Assembly (NCBI RefSeq): GCF_000746095.1
Contig: NZ_KN050807.1
Coordinates: forward strand, 62,001 to 126,000
Length of the DNA: 64,000 nucleotides
Direction: 5' to 3'
Origin: Ferriphaselus sp. R-1
Lineage (GTDB): Bacteria > Pseudomonadota > Gammaproteobacteria > Burkholderiales > Gallionellaceae
The notes under the pieces are model-generated. The model ran no database searches, was not told the DNA's origin, and saw nothing but the letters and a program-made list of their open reading frames with translations. Positions 47,114-55,608 of this stretch are shown here, one piece after another (positions within the stretch are counted from its first letter, which is position 1; each line of letters begins with the position of its first letter). The position numbers and the translations under genes are program-made.

Positions 47114-49051
47114 ATGGGAACCTCGATATTTGGAATTGGAGTGACGGCGCTGAACACAGCGCAGATCGGTATCACCACGACCGAGCATAACATCGCCAAT
47201 GCCAGCACTCCCGGCTTCAGCCGCCAGCAGGCCGTGCAGACGGCCAATCCGCCGCAGTTCAGCGGGGCGGGTTTTTTGGGACAGGGTGTCAATGTCTCCA
47301 CCATCAAGCGTATGTACAGCGAGTTTCTGGGCGCGCAGGTGCTGCAAGAGCAGGCCCAGGCCAACCAGCTCGATACCTATTACACCGAGATCCAGCAGAT
47401 CAACAATCTGTTGGCCGATGCCTCTGCCGGTTTGGCACCTGCCATTCAGGGGTTCTTCAGTGGTGTGAACACAGTTGCGACCACGCCGCAGTCGCAAGCG
47501 GGACGGCAGACGATGTTGAGCAGCGCTCAGGTGCTGGTCTCTCGCTTCCAGGCGCTGGGTCAGCGCATGGCGGATGTCAGTGCCGGCTTGAACAGCCAGA
47601 TCACCACCAGCGTGGCAGCCATTAATGGCTATGCGCAACAGATCGCGGCCTTGAATGACAGCATCGTGCTGGCACAAGGGACATCGGGGGGGATGACGGC
47701 CAATGATCTGCTCGACCAGCGCGACCAGCTCATCACCCAGTTGAACGTCGAGATCAAGGCCACGGTCCTCAAGCAGACCGATGGCAGCTACAACGTATTC
47801 ATCGGCAACGGTCAGGCCTTGGTGGTCGGCTCCGGTGCCTACACCTTGCAGGCAGCACAGAATCAACAGGATGCCTCAAGGCTGGACTTGGCCTACAGTT
47901 CGAATGGGCAGGTGATACGTCTGCCGCAAAGCGCGATTCAGGGTGGCAAACTGGGCGGGCTGATGAACTTCCGCACGCAGACACTGGATGCGACGCAGAA
48001 CTCCCTGGGCCGACTGGCCATCGGGATGGCGAGCAATTTCAATGCTCAGCACCAGTTGGGACTGGATGCCAACGGAGCGCTGGGTGGCAACTTCTTCAAT
48101 GTGCCCGTACCCAGCGTAGCTCCATCGGTCGTCAACGCCGGAACGGGGGCTGTCAGTGCCACCATCGCGAATGTGGCTGCACTGACGACCAGCGATTACC
48201 AGCTGATCTTCAACGGCGGTACCAGTTACAGCGTGTTGCGTATGTCCGACAACACACTGACCAATTTCCCGGCAGGGTTGCCGCAGACTGTCGATGGCGT
48301 GACATTTGCGCTGACTGGTGGTGCCCCCGTCGCCGGAGATACCTTCCTGATTCGCCCGACCGCGAGCGGGGCGGGCAGTATCAGTCTGGCAATCTCGAAT
48401 ACGAACCTTATCGCTGCCGCCTCGCCCGTGCGTTCCGGTGCCGCTCTGGCCAATACCGGTTCGGGAGCGATCAGCTCTGCCACGGTGAACGCCACCCCGG
48501 TCTTGGCCAATCCTGCTCATCCTGCCACTGACCTGAACCTGCAGCAGCCGGTCACGATAACGTTCAACAATCCCCCGACCACGTTCAATGTGGCAGGGGT
48601 CGGGGTTCCCTTGCCGGGTACCAATATCCCGTTCACGGCAGGTGCGGCCATCACCTACAATGGCTGGACGGTGAGTATCTCGGGTGCACCCAATGCCGGC
48701 GACGTGTTCTCGGTGGGGACCAACACGCTGTCTACCGCCGACGGGAGCAATGCCTTGCTGCTGGCGGGGTTGCAGACTCGCCCCAACTTGTCCAACAGTA
48801 CCGCCAGCTACGAGGGAGCTTACGCGCAATTGGTTGGTGAGGTGGGCAACAAGACCCGGGAGCTGAAAGTGACCAGTCAGGCCCAGACCACACTGGTGAA
48901 CAATACGATACAGCAGCAGCAATCCATCTCAGGAGTCAATCTGGATGAAGAGGCGGCCAACCTGATGCGTTTTCAGCGGGCCTATCAGGCTGCGGGACAA
49001 GCGATCAAGGTCGCCAACACCATGTTCGATACCTTGCTGTCACTGAGATAA
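47114..49051 (+). CDS. flgK: Flagellar hook-associated protein 1 FlgK
   Basis: First hook-filament junction protein. It has 645 residues, about 100 longer than E. coli FlgK. N-terminal GVTALNTAQIGITTTEHNIANASTPGFSRQ and C-terminal GVNLDEEAANLMRFQRAYQAAGQ are conserved (motif NLMRFQRAYQA). The extra length is two tandem copies of a 75-90 residue module (see repeats at 48134-48358 and 48452-48718) ending in GAPxxGDxF, which is also found in FlgL. Preceded by a sigma-28 promoter and TAAGGA. Confidence 0.96.
   Translation: MGTSIFGIGVTALNTAQIGITTTEHNIANASTPGFSRQQAVQTANPPQFSGAGFLGQGVNVSTIKRMYSEFLGAQVLQEQAQANQLDTYYTEIQQINNLLADASAGLAPAIQGFFSGVNTVATTPQSQAGRQTMLSSAQVLVSRFQALGQRMADVSAGLNSQITTSVAAINGYAQQIAALNDSIVLAQGTSGGMTANDLLDQRDQLITQLNVEIKATVLKQTDGSYNVFIGNGQALVVGSGAYTLQAAQNQQDASRLDLAYSSNGQVIRLPQSAIQGGKLGGLMNFRTQTLDATQNSLGRLAIGMASNFNAQHQLGLDANGALGGNFFNVPVPSVAPSVVNAGTGAVSATIANVAALTTSDYQLIFNGGTSYSVLRMSDNTLTNFPAGLPQTVDGVTFALTGGAPVAGDTFLIRPTASGAGSISLAISNTNLIAAASPVRSGAALANTGSGAISSATVNATPVLANPAHPATDLNLQQPVTITFNNPPTTFNVAGVGVPLPGTNIPFTAGAAITYNGWTVSISGAPNAGDVFSVGTNTLSTADGSNALLLAGLQTRPNLSNSTASYEGAYAQLVGEVGNKTRELKVTSQAQTTLVNNTIQQQQSISGVNLDEEAANLMRFQRAYQAAGQAIKVANTMFDTLLSLR
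48134..48358 (+). repeat. FlgK/FlgL shared module, copy 1 (in flgK)
   Basis: Encodes a module beginning NAGTGAVSATIANVAAL, then a short strand-rich region (SDYQLIFNGGTSYSVLR), and ending TLTGGAPVAGDTFLIRP-like (VAGDTFLIRP). It resembles copies at 48452-48718 and 49660-49926. Defined by protein pattern; DNA identity looks low, so the duplication is old. Confidence 0.65.
48452..48718 (+). repeat. FlgK/FlgL shared module, copy 2 (in flgK)
   Basis: Starts NTGSGAISSATVNATPVL and ends ITYNGWTVSISGAPNAGDVF. It shares the N-terminal NTGSG and the terminal VSxSGAPxxGDxF with the single FlgL copy, to which it looks closer than to copy 1. Confidence 0.65.
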
Positions 49052-49062
49052 GAGGTGATGTC

Positions 49063-50298
49063 ATGAGAATCAGTACCAGTTCCATCTACGACAGTAACGT
49101 GGCCTTGCTGAACCAGCAGCAGTCCAAGTTGTTCCAGACCCAGCAGCAAGTGGCTACCGGGCGACGCATGATCACGCCGGCAGACGATCCGGCTGCGGCG
49201 GCGCGGGCGCTGGAGGTCGGTCAGTCCGATGCCATGAACACGCAGTATGGGACGAACCGGACCTCGGCGATCAATACCCTTGCGCTGGTCGATGGGGCGT
49301 TGCAGAACGTAGGCAACATCTATCAGAGTATGCGTTCTGTGGTCACGGCTGCGGGTAATACAGTGCTGTCCAATGCCGAACGTCAAGCCATGGCCAGTGA
49401 CCTGTCCGGTCAGCTGCAAGAGTTGCTCGGGCAGGCCAACAGCACCGATGGTGCGGGCACCTACCTGTTCTCCGGGTTCCAGGGAGCGAGCATCCCCTTC
49501 GTCAATACTGCGACCGGAGTCCAGTATTTCGGCGATGACGGGCAACGGCTGGTCCAGGTGAGCGCTTCGCGCCAGTTGGCTTCCACCGATCCAGGTTCCG
49601 ACATTTTCATGCGTATCAAGAACGGGAACGATACGATCTCGCTTGCACCGTCGGTAGCGAACACCGGATCCGGGGTCGCCAATGCCGGTCAAGTTACCAA
49701 CCCGGCTTTGTTGACAGGAGCCAACTACCAGATTGCGTTCACCGTGGCGGCAGGGGTGACGAGCTACTCCGTCACCAATACCACGGCAGTCCCGCCGACC
49801 CAGGTGTTGCCAGCGTTGCCGGCGACCGGGTTGCCTTACGTCAGCGGCCAGGCCATTGCGTTCGACGGCTTGCAGGTGAGCGTCTCGGGGGCTCCGGCGA
49901 ATGGTGATACTTTTACGGTCGCTCCAAGTACCAACCAGAGCGTGTTTCAGACCTTGACCAATCTCATCAATGCACTGAAGCAACCGGTGGTCCCCGGTGT
50001 GCCCGCCACCTCGGCGGCGGTTAGCCAGAGCGTGGCCGACACGTTGAGCGGTCTGGACAATGCATTGAACAAGGTGCTGACCGTGCGTGCCTCGGTGGGT
50101 GCGCGCATGAATGAGGCCGACTCGCTCAAGGCCAGTGGCGATAGTCTGGCCTTGCAGTTCCAGCAGACGCTTTCCCAGTTGCAGGATCTCGATTACAACA
50201 AGGCGATGAGCGACCTGAGTCAGCAGCAGCTTTCGCTGCAGGCCGCGCAGAAATCCTTCGTCCAGGTGTCCGGATTGTCGCTGTTCAGCTACATGTGA
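49063..50298 (+). CDS. flgL: Flagellar hook-associated protein 3 FlgL
   Basis: Second junction protein, 411 residues, about 90 longer than E. coli FlgL. N-terminal flagellin-like domain MRISTSSIYDSNVALLNQQQSKLFQTQQQVATGRR (motif QQQVATGRRMITPADDP), C-terminal helix QLQDLDYNKAMSDLSQQQLSLQAAQKSF (motif DYNKAMSDLSQQQ). The extra length is one copy of the module at 49660-49926 that also occurs in FlgK. It follows flgK by 11 bases and ends the flagellar run; a terminator follows. Confidence 0.95.
   Translation: MRISTSSIYDSNVALLNQQQSKLFQTQQQVATGRRMITPADDPAAAARALEVGQSDAMNTQYGTNRTSAINTLALVDGALQNVGNIYQSMRSVVTAAGNTVLSNAERQAMASDLSGQLQELLGQANSTDGAGTYLFSGFQGASIPFVNTATGVQYFGDDGQRLVQVSASRQLASTDPGSDIFMRIKNGNDTISLAPSVANTGSGVANAGQVTNPALLTGANYQIAFTVAAGVTSYSVTNTTAVPPTQVLPALPATGLPYVSGQAIAFDGLQVSVSGAPANGDTFTVAPSTNQSVFQTLTNLINALKQPVVPGVPATSAAVSQSVADTLSGLDNALNKVLTVRASVGARMNEADSLKASGDSLALQFQQTLSQLQDLDYNKAMSDLSQQQLSLQAAQKSFVQVSGLSLFSYM
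49660..49926 (+). repeat. FlgK/FlgL shared module, copy 3 (in flgL)
   Basis: Starts NTGSGVANAGQVTNPALL, contains ANYQIAFTVAAGVTSYSV and ends LQVSVSGAPANGDTFTVAP. The module is inserted between the conserved N- and C-terminal flagellin-like parts of FlgL. Confidence 0.7.
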
Positions 50299-50316
50299 TC
50301 CGGCCTGGCTGACACA

Positions 50317-50349
50317 GGGACGCACCGCGAGGTGCGTCCTTTGTGTTTT
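50317..50349 (+). terminator. Intrinsic terminator after flgL
   Basis: A ten-base stem GGGACGCACC (50317-50326) with GGTGCGTCCT (50331-50340), loop GCGA, then TTGTGTTTT. It separates the flagellar operon from the enoyl reductase-like gene. Confidence 0.85.
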
Positions 50350-50429
50350 CGGAGGGTATGCAGAGCGGTTTAACTTGATACAATCCACCTCCAGCAAATG
50401 AACGTAATTACTGATTGGAGACTGTTTCA

Positions 50430-51746
50430 ATGACCGCACTCACCCCGCTGAGAACCATTCCGCAAGGCAACCTGTTTCGCCAGGGGGATGTCTTTGTGCT
50501 CTTCGGCGAGTTGTTTGGCCGGGGGTATGCCAATGGCTTGATCAACGAAGCACGCAAGGCCGGTATGACCATCATCGGCGTGACCGTGGGTCGGCGCGAC
50601 GAGAACAACGCCTTGCGCGCATTGACCGATGAGGAACTGGCTGTGGCCGAAGCCAATCTGGGCGGCCGCATCATCAATGTGCCGCTGATGGCCGGTTTCG
50701 ATCTGGATGCCCCGGCAGGTGAGCTGACCCCCACAGACATGATCGCGGACATGTCGCTCAAGAGCTGGCAGACGGATAAGCTCGACTGGGCGCACATCGA
50801 GAAGTGCCGCGAGGTCGGGGTCAGCCGATTCAAGAACTCGGTCGCGCAAGTGATGGCTGAGCTTGATCGCCGGATCCCCGATGGCAGCAATGTCTTTTTC
50901 GCGCACACCATGGCTGGCGGCATCCCCAAGGTGAAGGTGTTCCTCGCCATCGCCAACCGCATCTACAAGGGACGCGGCGAGCGCTTCATGTCCACGCGCG
51001 CGCTGCTGGATAGCGACTTGGGGAAGCTGATCCTCAAGAACTTCGATGAAGTGACGGCCAATACCTTTCAGTATCTGATCGAGGGCAGCGCTGCGATCCG
51101 GGCCCGCGTCGAACAGACCGGCGGGCAGGTGCGTTACACCGCCTACGGTTACCACGGCACCGAGATCCTGCTCGATGGCGAGTACCAGTGGCAGACTTAC
51201 ACCAGCTATACCCAAGGTCAGGCCAAGATGCGTCTGGAGCGCATCGCCGAGGCGGCCTGGGAGCAGGGGGTCAAGGCAACCGTCTATAACTGCCCGGAGA
51301 TACGCACCAACTCTTCGGATATCTTCGTCGGGGTCGAACTTTCCCTGTTCCCCTTGCTGTTCGCTTTGCGCAAGGAGTGTGATGGCCCTTGGGTCGAGGC
51401 ACAATGGCAGGCTTGCCGTGAGCTGTTGCAGGAGGGGACCTCGCTGGAGGCGTTGCTGCAAAGGATAGATGATTACAACGCCAACGATGTGATGAAGTCA
51501 TTCCGCAACTATGCGGCCTGGCCGATGGACAATTCCGAGGCACTGGCGAATCTGATGATAGGTACCTCGGAAGAGATCACCCAGATGCACAAGGATCGCA
51601 AGGCGTTGGTCACCGACCACCTGAGTGCGCTGGTGCTGGAAGGTACCGGACCACTGATGTTCCGCGAAACCTCGCAGCCTTCGGCTCCCGTGTTGTGGCT
51701 GAGCCATGACATCATCGCCAAACAACTCTGCCTGTTGCACGCCTGA
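50430..51746 (+). CDS. Enoyl-ACP reductase-like protein (FabMG-type family, probable)
   Basis: A 438-residue cytoplasmic protein. The N terminus resembles a Rossmann nucleotide-binding loop: G26-x3-G30-x-G32 in FGELFGRGYANGL, followed by TIIGVTVGRR. Tyr257 and Lys266 are spaced Y-x8-K (in QTYTSYTQGQAKMR), the spacing of FabV-type enoyl reductases, though the overall sequence is not FabV or FabI. I recall proteins of this size annotated as the FabMG enoyl-ACP reductase family. The start at 50430 follows TTGGAG. Its place ahead of an acyl-chain cluster fits a fatty-acyl reductase, but the assignment is from memory and unproven. Confidence 0.55.
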   Translation: MTALTPLRTIPQGNLFRQGDVFVLFGELFGRGYANGLINEARKAGMTIIGVTVGRRDENNALRALTDEELAVAEANLGGRIINVPLMAGFDLDAPAGELTPTDMIADMSLKSWQTDKLDWAHIEKCREVGVSRFKNSVAQVMAELDRRIPDGSNVFFAHTMAGGIPKVKVFLAIANRIYKGRGERFMSTRALLDSDLGKLILKNFDEVTANTFQYLIEGSAAIRARVEQTGGQVRYTAYGYHGTEILLDGEYQWQTYTSYTQGQAKMRLERIAEAAWEQGVKATVYNCPEIRTNSSDIFVGVELSLFPLLFALRKECDGPWVEAQWQACRELLQEGTSLEALLQRIDDYNANDVMKSFRNYAAWPMDNSEALANLMIGTSEEITQMHKDRKALVTDHLSALVLEGTGPLMFRETSQPSAPVLWLSHDIIAKQLCLLHA

Positions 51747-51793
51747 CAGAACCGGCGGTTGATCATGCGCGGCCCGAGGTCACCGTCGATCAG

Positions 51794-52489
51794 ATGCTCC
51801 AGCCACTGGCCCGAACTGCGTCGAGGGGCATGATGGCGCGTTTGGTAAAAGGGGTGGCGGTGCTACTGATTGTCCTCTATCCCGTGTTGTTGCACACCTT
51901 CCTGCTCAAGGAAGGGATGGCGACATCCCACCTGTTATTGGTGTTCATGCCGTTGCTGTGTGTCGCAGGCTGGGCGATATTGCGGTCGGTCGGTAAGGCA
52001 TGGTGGCCCTTGGTGGGGGCGCTGCTGCTGGGAGGCGTGTACTTCTTCGTCAGCGGCGATCATGGCCGTGTCGGTCTGTTGGCAATCAACGGCCTATCCC
52101 ATGCCACACTCAACCTGTTCCTGCTCTGGCTGTTCGGCCGCACCTTGCTGCCGGGACGCGAACCGCTGATCACCCAGATATCGCGACGGGTGAACGGCCA
52201 GTTGTATCCCGAGGTGGTTGGCTATACGCGAGGGGTCACCCTGGCATGGTGTGGATATTTTTGTCTGCAAGTGCTGGTGTCGCTGTTGCTGTACCTTTTT
52301 GCCTCGTTGGCCAGTTGGTCGTTCTTCATCAACGTGCTGAACCTGCCCTTGCTGGTGCTCATGTTCGTCGTTGAGAAAGCCTATCGGACAGCACGTTTCC
52401 CAGATCACCCCAATACTTCCATACTGAAAGCGATCGAGGTGTATTCCCGGGATTTCGCCGCTCCCCGGAACGTGGACCGTGGCTACTAG
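51794..52489 (+). CDS. Membrane protein of aryl-polyene-type clusters (COG4648-like)
   Basis: A 231-residue inner-membrane protein with about five to six hydrophobic helices (e.g. VLLIVLYPVLLHTFLL, LLLGGVYFFV, YFCLQVLVSLLLYLFASL) and a conserved FINVLNLPLLVLMFVVEKAYR-type end (motif NLPLLVLMFVVEKAYR). Similar proteins occur next to acyl-CoA synthetase and dehydratase genes in aryl-polyene/xanthomonadin loci; the role is unknown. The start is uncertain: ATG at 51794 or the ATG pair at 51830/51833, which has GAGGGG close upstream. The end overlaps the next gene by 11 bases. Confidence 0.75.
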   Translation: MLQPLARTASRGMMARLVKGVAVLLIVLYPVLLHTFLLKEGMATSHLLLVFMPLLCVAGWAILRSVGKAWWPLVGALLLGGVYFFVSGDHGRVGLLAINGLSHATLNLFLLWLFGRTLLPGREPLITQISRRVNGQLYPEVVGYTRGVTLAWCGYFCLQVLVSLLLYLFASLASWSFFINVLNLPLLVLMFVVEKAYRTARFPDHPNTSILKAIEVYSRDFAAPRNVDRGY

Positions 52490-53834
52490 TTCCGGTATGA
52501 CAAAGATCCCTCTGGTCAGTCACGCCTCACCCGCAAGCGTATTCGCGTACCGAGGGGGCGAGTGTATCTCGGTCGCTCGGTTTCTCCAGGATGTGGCGGC
52601 TTTGGCCCAGGCTCTGCCGGACAGACGCTATATCCTGAACCTGTGTACTGACCGCTATCACTTCGCTGTCGGGTTTGCCGCAGCCCTGTTGCGCGGCCAG
52701 ATCAGTCTGTTACCGCCCAATTACACCCCGAGTCTGGTCGAGCGCCTGAGACTTTGCTATCCCGGCATGTACTGTCTGGCCGAGGGGGCCGTGGATTTCC
52801 AGGGGGTAGAGGTCATCCCGTTTCCGCTGGTGCTGGAGCCGCAGGCTATCGGGGGGGATATCGGCTCTGTGCCGCAAGAACAATGTGCCGCACTGGTCTT
52901 CACCTCCGGCTCGACCGGCGATCCGGTAGCGCATCCCAAATCCTGGGGTGGCTTGTGTATGGGCGCACTGGCCGAGGCGGAGAGTCTGGGCTTGCGCCCG
53001 GATTCCGGGGTGGCGCTTGTGGGCACGGTCCCGGCGCAGCATATGTATGGGCTGGAGTCGTGCATGTTGCTGGCCATGCAGAACGGGCTGGCCATGGTGG
53101 CCGAAAGGCCGTTCTATCCGGCAGATATTCGCGAACGGCTGGAACAGTTGCCCGTGCCGCGCTGTCTGGTCACCACGCCTATCCATCTGCGCACCCTGTT
53201 GGCTGAGCCCGGCATCCTGCCCGAGCTTGAGTTCGTGCTGTGTGCCACTGCTCCGCTCGCGCTTGAGCTGGCCGAAATCGCCGAAGCGCGCTTTGCCGCG
53301 CCCCTGTACGAGATCTACGGTTGTACCGAAGCCGGCATGGTCGCCAGTCGGCGGACGACAGCGGGAGCAGAGTGGCAGCTGATGTCCGGTCTGGAGATGG
53401 CGCAGGTCGGGGAAACTTGCCAGGTATGGGGCGGCCATGTCGGGCTGGCGGCGACACTCAGCGATGTGATCCAGCAGAGCGACGCGCGTACATTCAGTCT
53501 GCACGGGCGCACGGCCGATCTGGTCAATATCGCCGGCAAGCGGACTTCGCTGGCCAGCCTGAACCACCAGCTCAACCAGATTCCCGGGGTGCTGGACGGC
53601 GTGTTCTTTGTGCACGACGACCGGGGCGATGGCGCAATGGCGCGTCCGCAGGCCTTTGTCGTAGCTCCCGGACTGGCTAGCGAAGACATACTCGGTGCCT
53701 TGCGCAAGACCATAGATGCGGTGTTCCTGCCCAGACCGCTGCATTTTGTCGAGGCCTTGCCCCGTAATTCGACGGGCAAGCTGACGCGCGATTCGCTCCT
53801 GCAACTGGTGCAACGGTACGCCAAGCATGAATAG
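52479..53834 (+). CDS. AMP-dependent acyl/aryl-acid ligase (aryl-polyene cluster type)
   Basis: ANL-superfamily ligase, 451 residues, shorter than classical acyl-CoA synthetases. ATP loop FTSGSTGDPVAHPKSW (about residues 142-157), ADP-forming signature region YEIYGCTEAGMVASR, and C-terminal hinge FSLHGRTADLVNIAGKRTSL with the terminal lysine motif NSTGKLTRDSL. It probably activates the aromatic starter or an acyl chain for an acyl carrier protein. Start GTG at 52479 (inside the upstream gene) or ATG at 52497. The dehydratase gene overlaps its stop. Confidence 0.85.
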   Translation: MATSSGMTKIPLVSHASPASVFAYRGGECISVARFLQDVAALAQALPDRRYILNLCTDRYHFAVGFAAALLRGQISLLPPNYTPSLVERLRLCYPGMYCLAEGAVDFQGVEVIPFPLVLEPQAIGGDIGSVPQEQCAALVFTSGSTGDPVAHPKSWGGLCMGALAEAESLGLRPDSGVALVGTVPAQHMYGLESCMLLAMQNGLAMVAERPFYPADIRERLEQLPVPRCLVTTPIHLRTLLAEPGILPELEFVLCATAPLALELAEIAEARFAAPLYEIYGCTEAGMVASRRTTAGAEWQLMSGLEMAQVGETCQVWGGHVGLAATLSDVIQQSDARTFSLHGRTADLVNIAGKRTSLASLNHQLNQIPGVLDGVFFVHDDRGDGAMARPQAFVVAPGLASEDILGALRKTIDAVFLPRPLHFVEALPRNSTGKLTRDSLLQLVQRYAKHE

Positions 53835-54129
53835 GATGACGTTATCGGTCAGGGCCGACCATCCGACGGCAGCCGGACATTTTCCGGGGAACCCCATCCT
53901 GCCCGGGGCGCTGTTGCTGGCTGAGGTGGTGCACCTGATCGCGGCGGAGATCGGCATCGGTCATGCCGTGTACGAGGTCCGGGCGGCCAAGTTCCTGCGT
54001 CCGGTACGTCCCGGCGACCAGGTCAGCATCGAATATGCGCGCTCTGGCGCGACTGGGTTCGATTTCCATTGCAGCGTTGCGGGGACGCGAGTGCTGGCGG
54101 GGGCGTGCAGTGCAGCGGTCGACGCATAG
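53827..54129 (+). CDS. 3-hydroxyacyl-ACP dehydratase-like hot-dog protein (FabZ-like)
   Basis: A 100-residue single hot-dog domain. The FabZ signature GHFPGNPILPGALLLAEV (about residues 17-34) has the catalytic His in HFPG. It is shorter than FabZ (about 150) and lacks its N terminus, as do the dehydratases of aryl-polyene clusters. Expected to make the double bonds of a polyene chain. Overlaps the ligase gene by 8 bases and the acyltransferase gene by 20. Confidence 0.85.
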   Translation: MNRMTLSVRADHPTAAGHFPGNPILPGALLLAEVVHLIAAEIGIGHAVYEVRAAKFLRPVRPGDQVSIEYARSGATGFDFHCSVAGTRVLAGACSAAVDA

Positions 54130-55036
54130 CGAGAGTGCAGGTCAAGCCGCCCCGGCTTGGGTGGCCCGGCCTGAGCGCAGCAACCAATGGGCCTTGCGCT
54201 GTATTGTCTGGGTCGCGCTCACCTTGGGACGCTCTGCCGCGCGCGCCTTCCTGTACCCCATCAGCCTGTATTTCCTGCTGTTCGCGGGTGAGGCGCGGCG
54301 GGCCTCCAAGCACTATCTGCGCAGAGTTCTGGGGCGCGAGCCCGGCATCGCGGACGGCTTCCGGCATATCCACACGTTTGCTTCGACCATACTCGATCGC
54401 GTCTTCCTGCTGAACGGTCGCTTCGACATGTTCGAGGTGCACGCGCACCTGGATGAGACCGCGCGTACCTTGCTGGAACAACGCCGGGGATGCATCCTGC
54501 TCGGTGCGCACTTCGGCAGCTTCGAGATCACGCGCGCCTATGCCCATGAGGTGCAGGGGCCGCCGGCCAGTGTGGTGATGTACGAGGAGAATGCGCGCAA
54601 GCTGAACGCCGTCCTGAAAGCCATCAATCCGGCGCTGGCCCAGCAGGTGATCGGGCTGGGCAAGGTCGACTCCATGCTCAAGGTTGAGCAGGCGCTGCAG
54701 CGTGGAGAGTTCATCGGCATCCTCGCCGACCGTGGGCTGGAGCAGGGTGGTGCGAGCGAGACGTGCGATTTTCTGGGTGCCCCTGCACGTTTTCCGACCG
54801 GCCCCCTGCGCATGGCCTGCATGCTGAAGAGTCCGGTACTACTGATGGCGGGCATCTACCGGGGCGGCAATCGCTACGATCTGCATTTCGAGCTGCTGGT
54901 AGACATGAGCGAGTCGTCCGCAGGTGGTCGCGCCGAGATGATGCGCACGGCCCTGCACAAATATGTGGCTGCGGTCGAACAGCATTGCCGCAATGCACCC
55001 TATAACTGGTTCAACTTTTACGATTTCTGGAAGTGA
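54110..55036 (+). CDS. LpxL/HtrB-like lysophospholipid acyltransferase
   Basis: A 308-residue inner-membrane acyltransferase. The start is probably the GTG at 54110 (or 54161); frames further upstream are antisense-free but lie inside the dehydratase gene. Hydrophobic anchor about residues 30-60 (RSAARAFLYPISLYFLLFAG). The catalytic H-x4-(D/E)-like site is in LLGAHFGSFE, followed by ADRGLEQGG and FLGAPARFPTGPLRMA, the LpxL-type substrate region. In aryl-polyene clusters such enzymes attach the acyl chain to a lipid or sugar carrier. Confidence 0.83.
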   Translation: MQRSTHSESAGQAAPAWVARPERSNQWALRCIVWVALTLGRSAARAFLYPISLYFLLFAGEARRASKHYLRRVLGREPGIADGFRHIHTFASTILDRVFLLNGRFDMFEVHAHLDETARTLLEQRRGCILLGAHFGSFEITRAYAHEVQGPPASVVMYEENARKLNAVLKAINPALAQQVIGLGKVDSMLKVEQALQRGEFIGILADRGLEQGGASETCDFLGAPARFPTGPLRMACMLKSPVLLMAGIYRGGNRYDLHFELLVDMSESSAGGRAEMMRTALHKYVAAVEQHCRNAPYNWFNFYDFWK

Positions 55037-55608
55037 TGATGCGCACTTGGCTCTTGTTGCTGTGGTGTCTCCCCGGCTGGTGCAGCGCGGCGGCGGGATG
55101 GGACGTCAACCAGTTGATGAGCGGGTTGGCCCAGGTCAAGGAATCGCGGGGGAGGTTCGTCGAGAGCAAGACCCTGAGTGTGCTCAACCGCCCGCTGGAA
55201 TCTTCCGGCACCTTGCTGTTCCAGGCTCCCGGCCATCTGGAGAAGCGCACCCGCCTGCCCAGGGAAGAGACGCTGGTGCTGGACCAGGGGGTGCTCACCA
55301 TAGACAGCCCGGCGCGCAACGTCAAACGCACGCTGGTGTTGCAGGAGTATCCGGCAATATGGGCCATCGTCGAAAGCATACGCTCCACCCTGGCAGGTGA
55401 CTTGCCCACATTGGAACGCTTCTACACGGTAGAGCTGAAAGGGGAGGCGGCCCGCTGGACGATGAGACTGTTGCCGCTGGAACGCAGGACGCGCGAAGTG
55501 ATACGCGAGATACGCATCACCGGACGCGGGCATCATATCGACAGCATAGAGACCAGGGAATCCAACGGCGATCACGCGCTGATGAAGATCGTCGAGGTCG
55601 CACCTTGA
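55033..55608 (+). CDS. LolA-like outer-membrane lipoprotein-sorting fold protein
   Basis: A 191-residue exported protein with a signal peptide (about 1-20, LLLLWCLPGWCSAAA). The LolA/LolB-like half-barrel is suggested by FVESKTLSVLNRPLESSGTLLFQAPGHLEKRT (motif GTLLFQAPGHLEKRT) and a C-terminal RREVIREIRITG-like strand region. Aryl-polyene loci encode such proteins with an MMPL exporter; it probably carries the lipid product across the periplasm. The ATG overlaps the acyltransferase stop, and the MMPL gene overlaps its own stop. Confidence 0.82.
   Translation: MMMRTWLLLLWCLPGWCSAAAGWDVNQLMSGLAQVKESRGRFVESKTLSVLNRPLESSGTLLFQAPGHLEKRTRLPREETLVLDQGVLTIDSPARNVKRTLVLQEYPAIWAIVESIRSTLAGDLPTLERFYTVELKGEAARWTMRLLPLERRTREVIREIRITGRGHHIDSIETRESNGDHALMKIVEVAP

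Noticed and set aside
48985-50439. 484-codon open frame on the minus strand opposite flgL
   Set aside because: Antisense shadow; flgL on the plus strand has clear homology at both ends.
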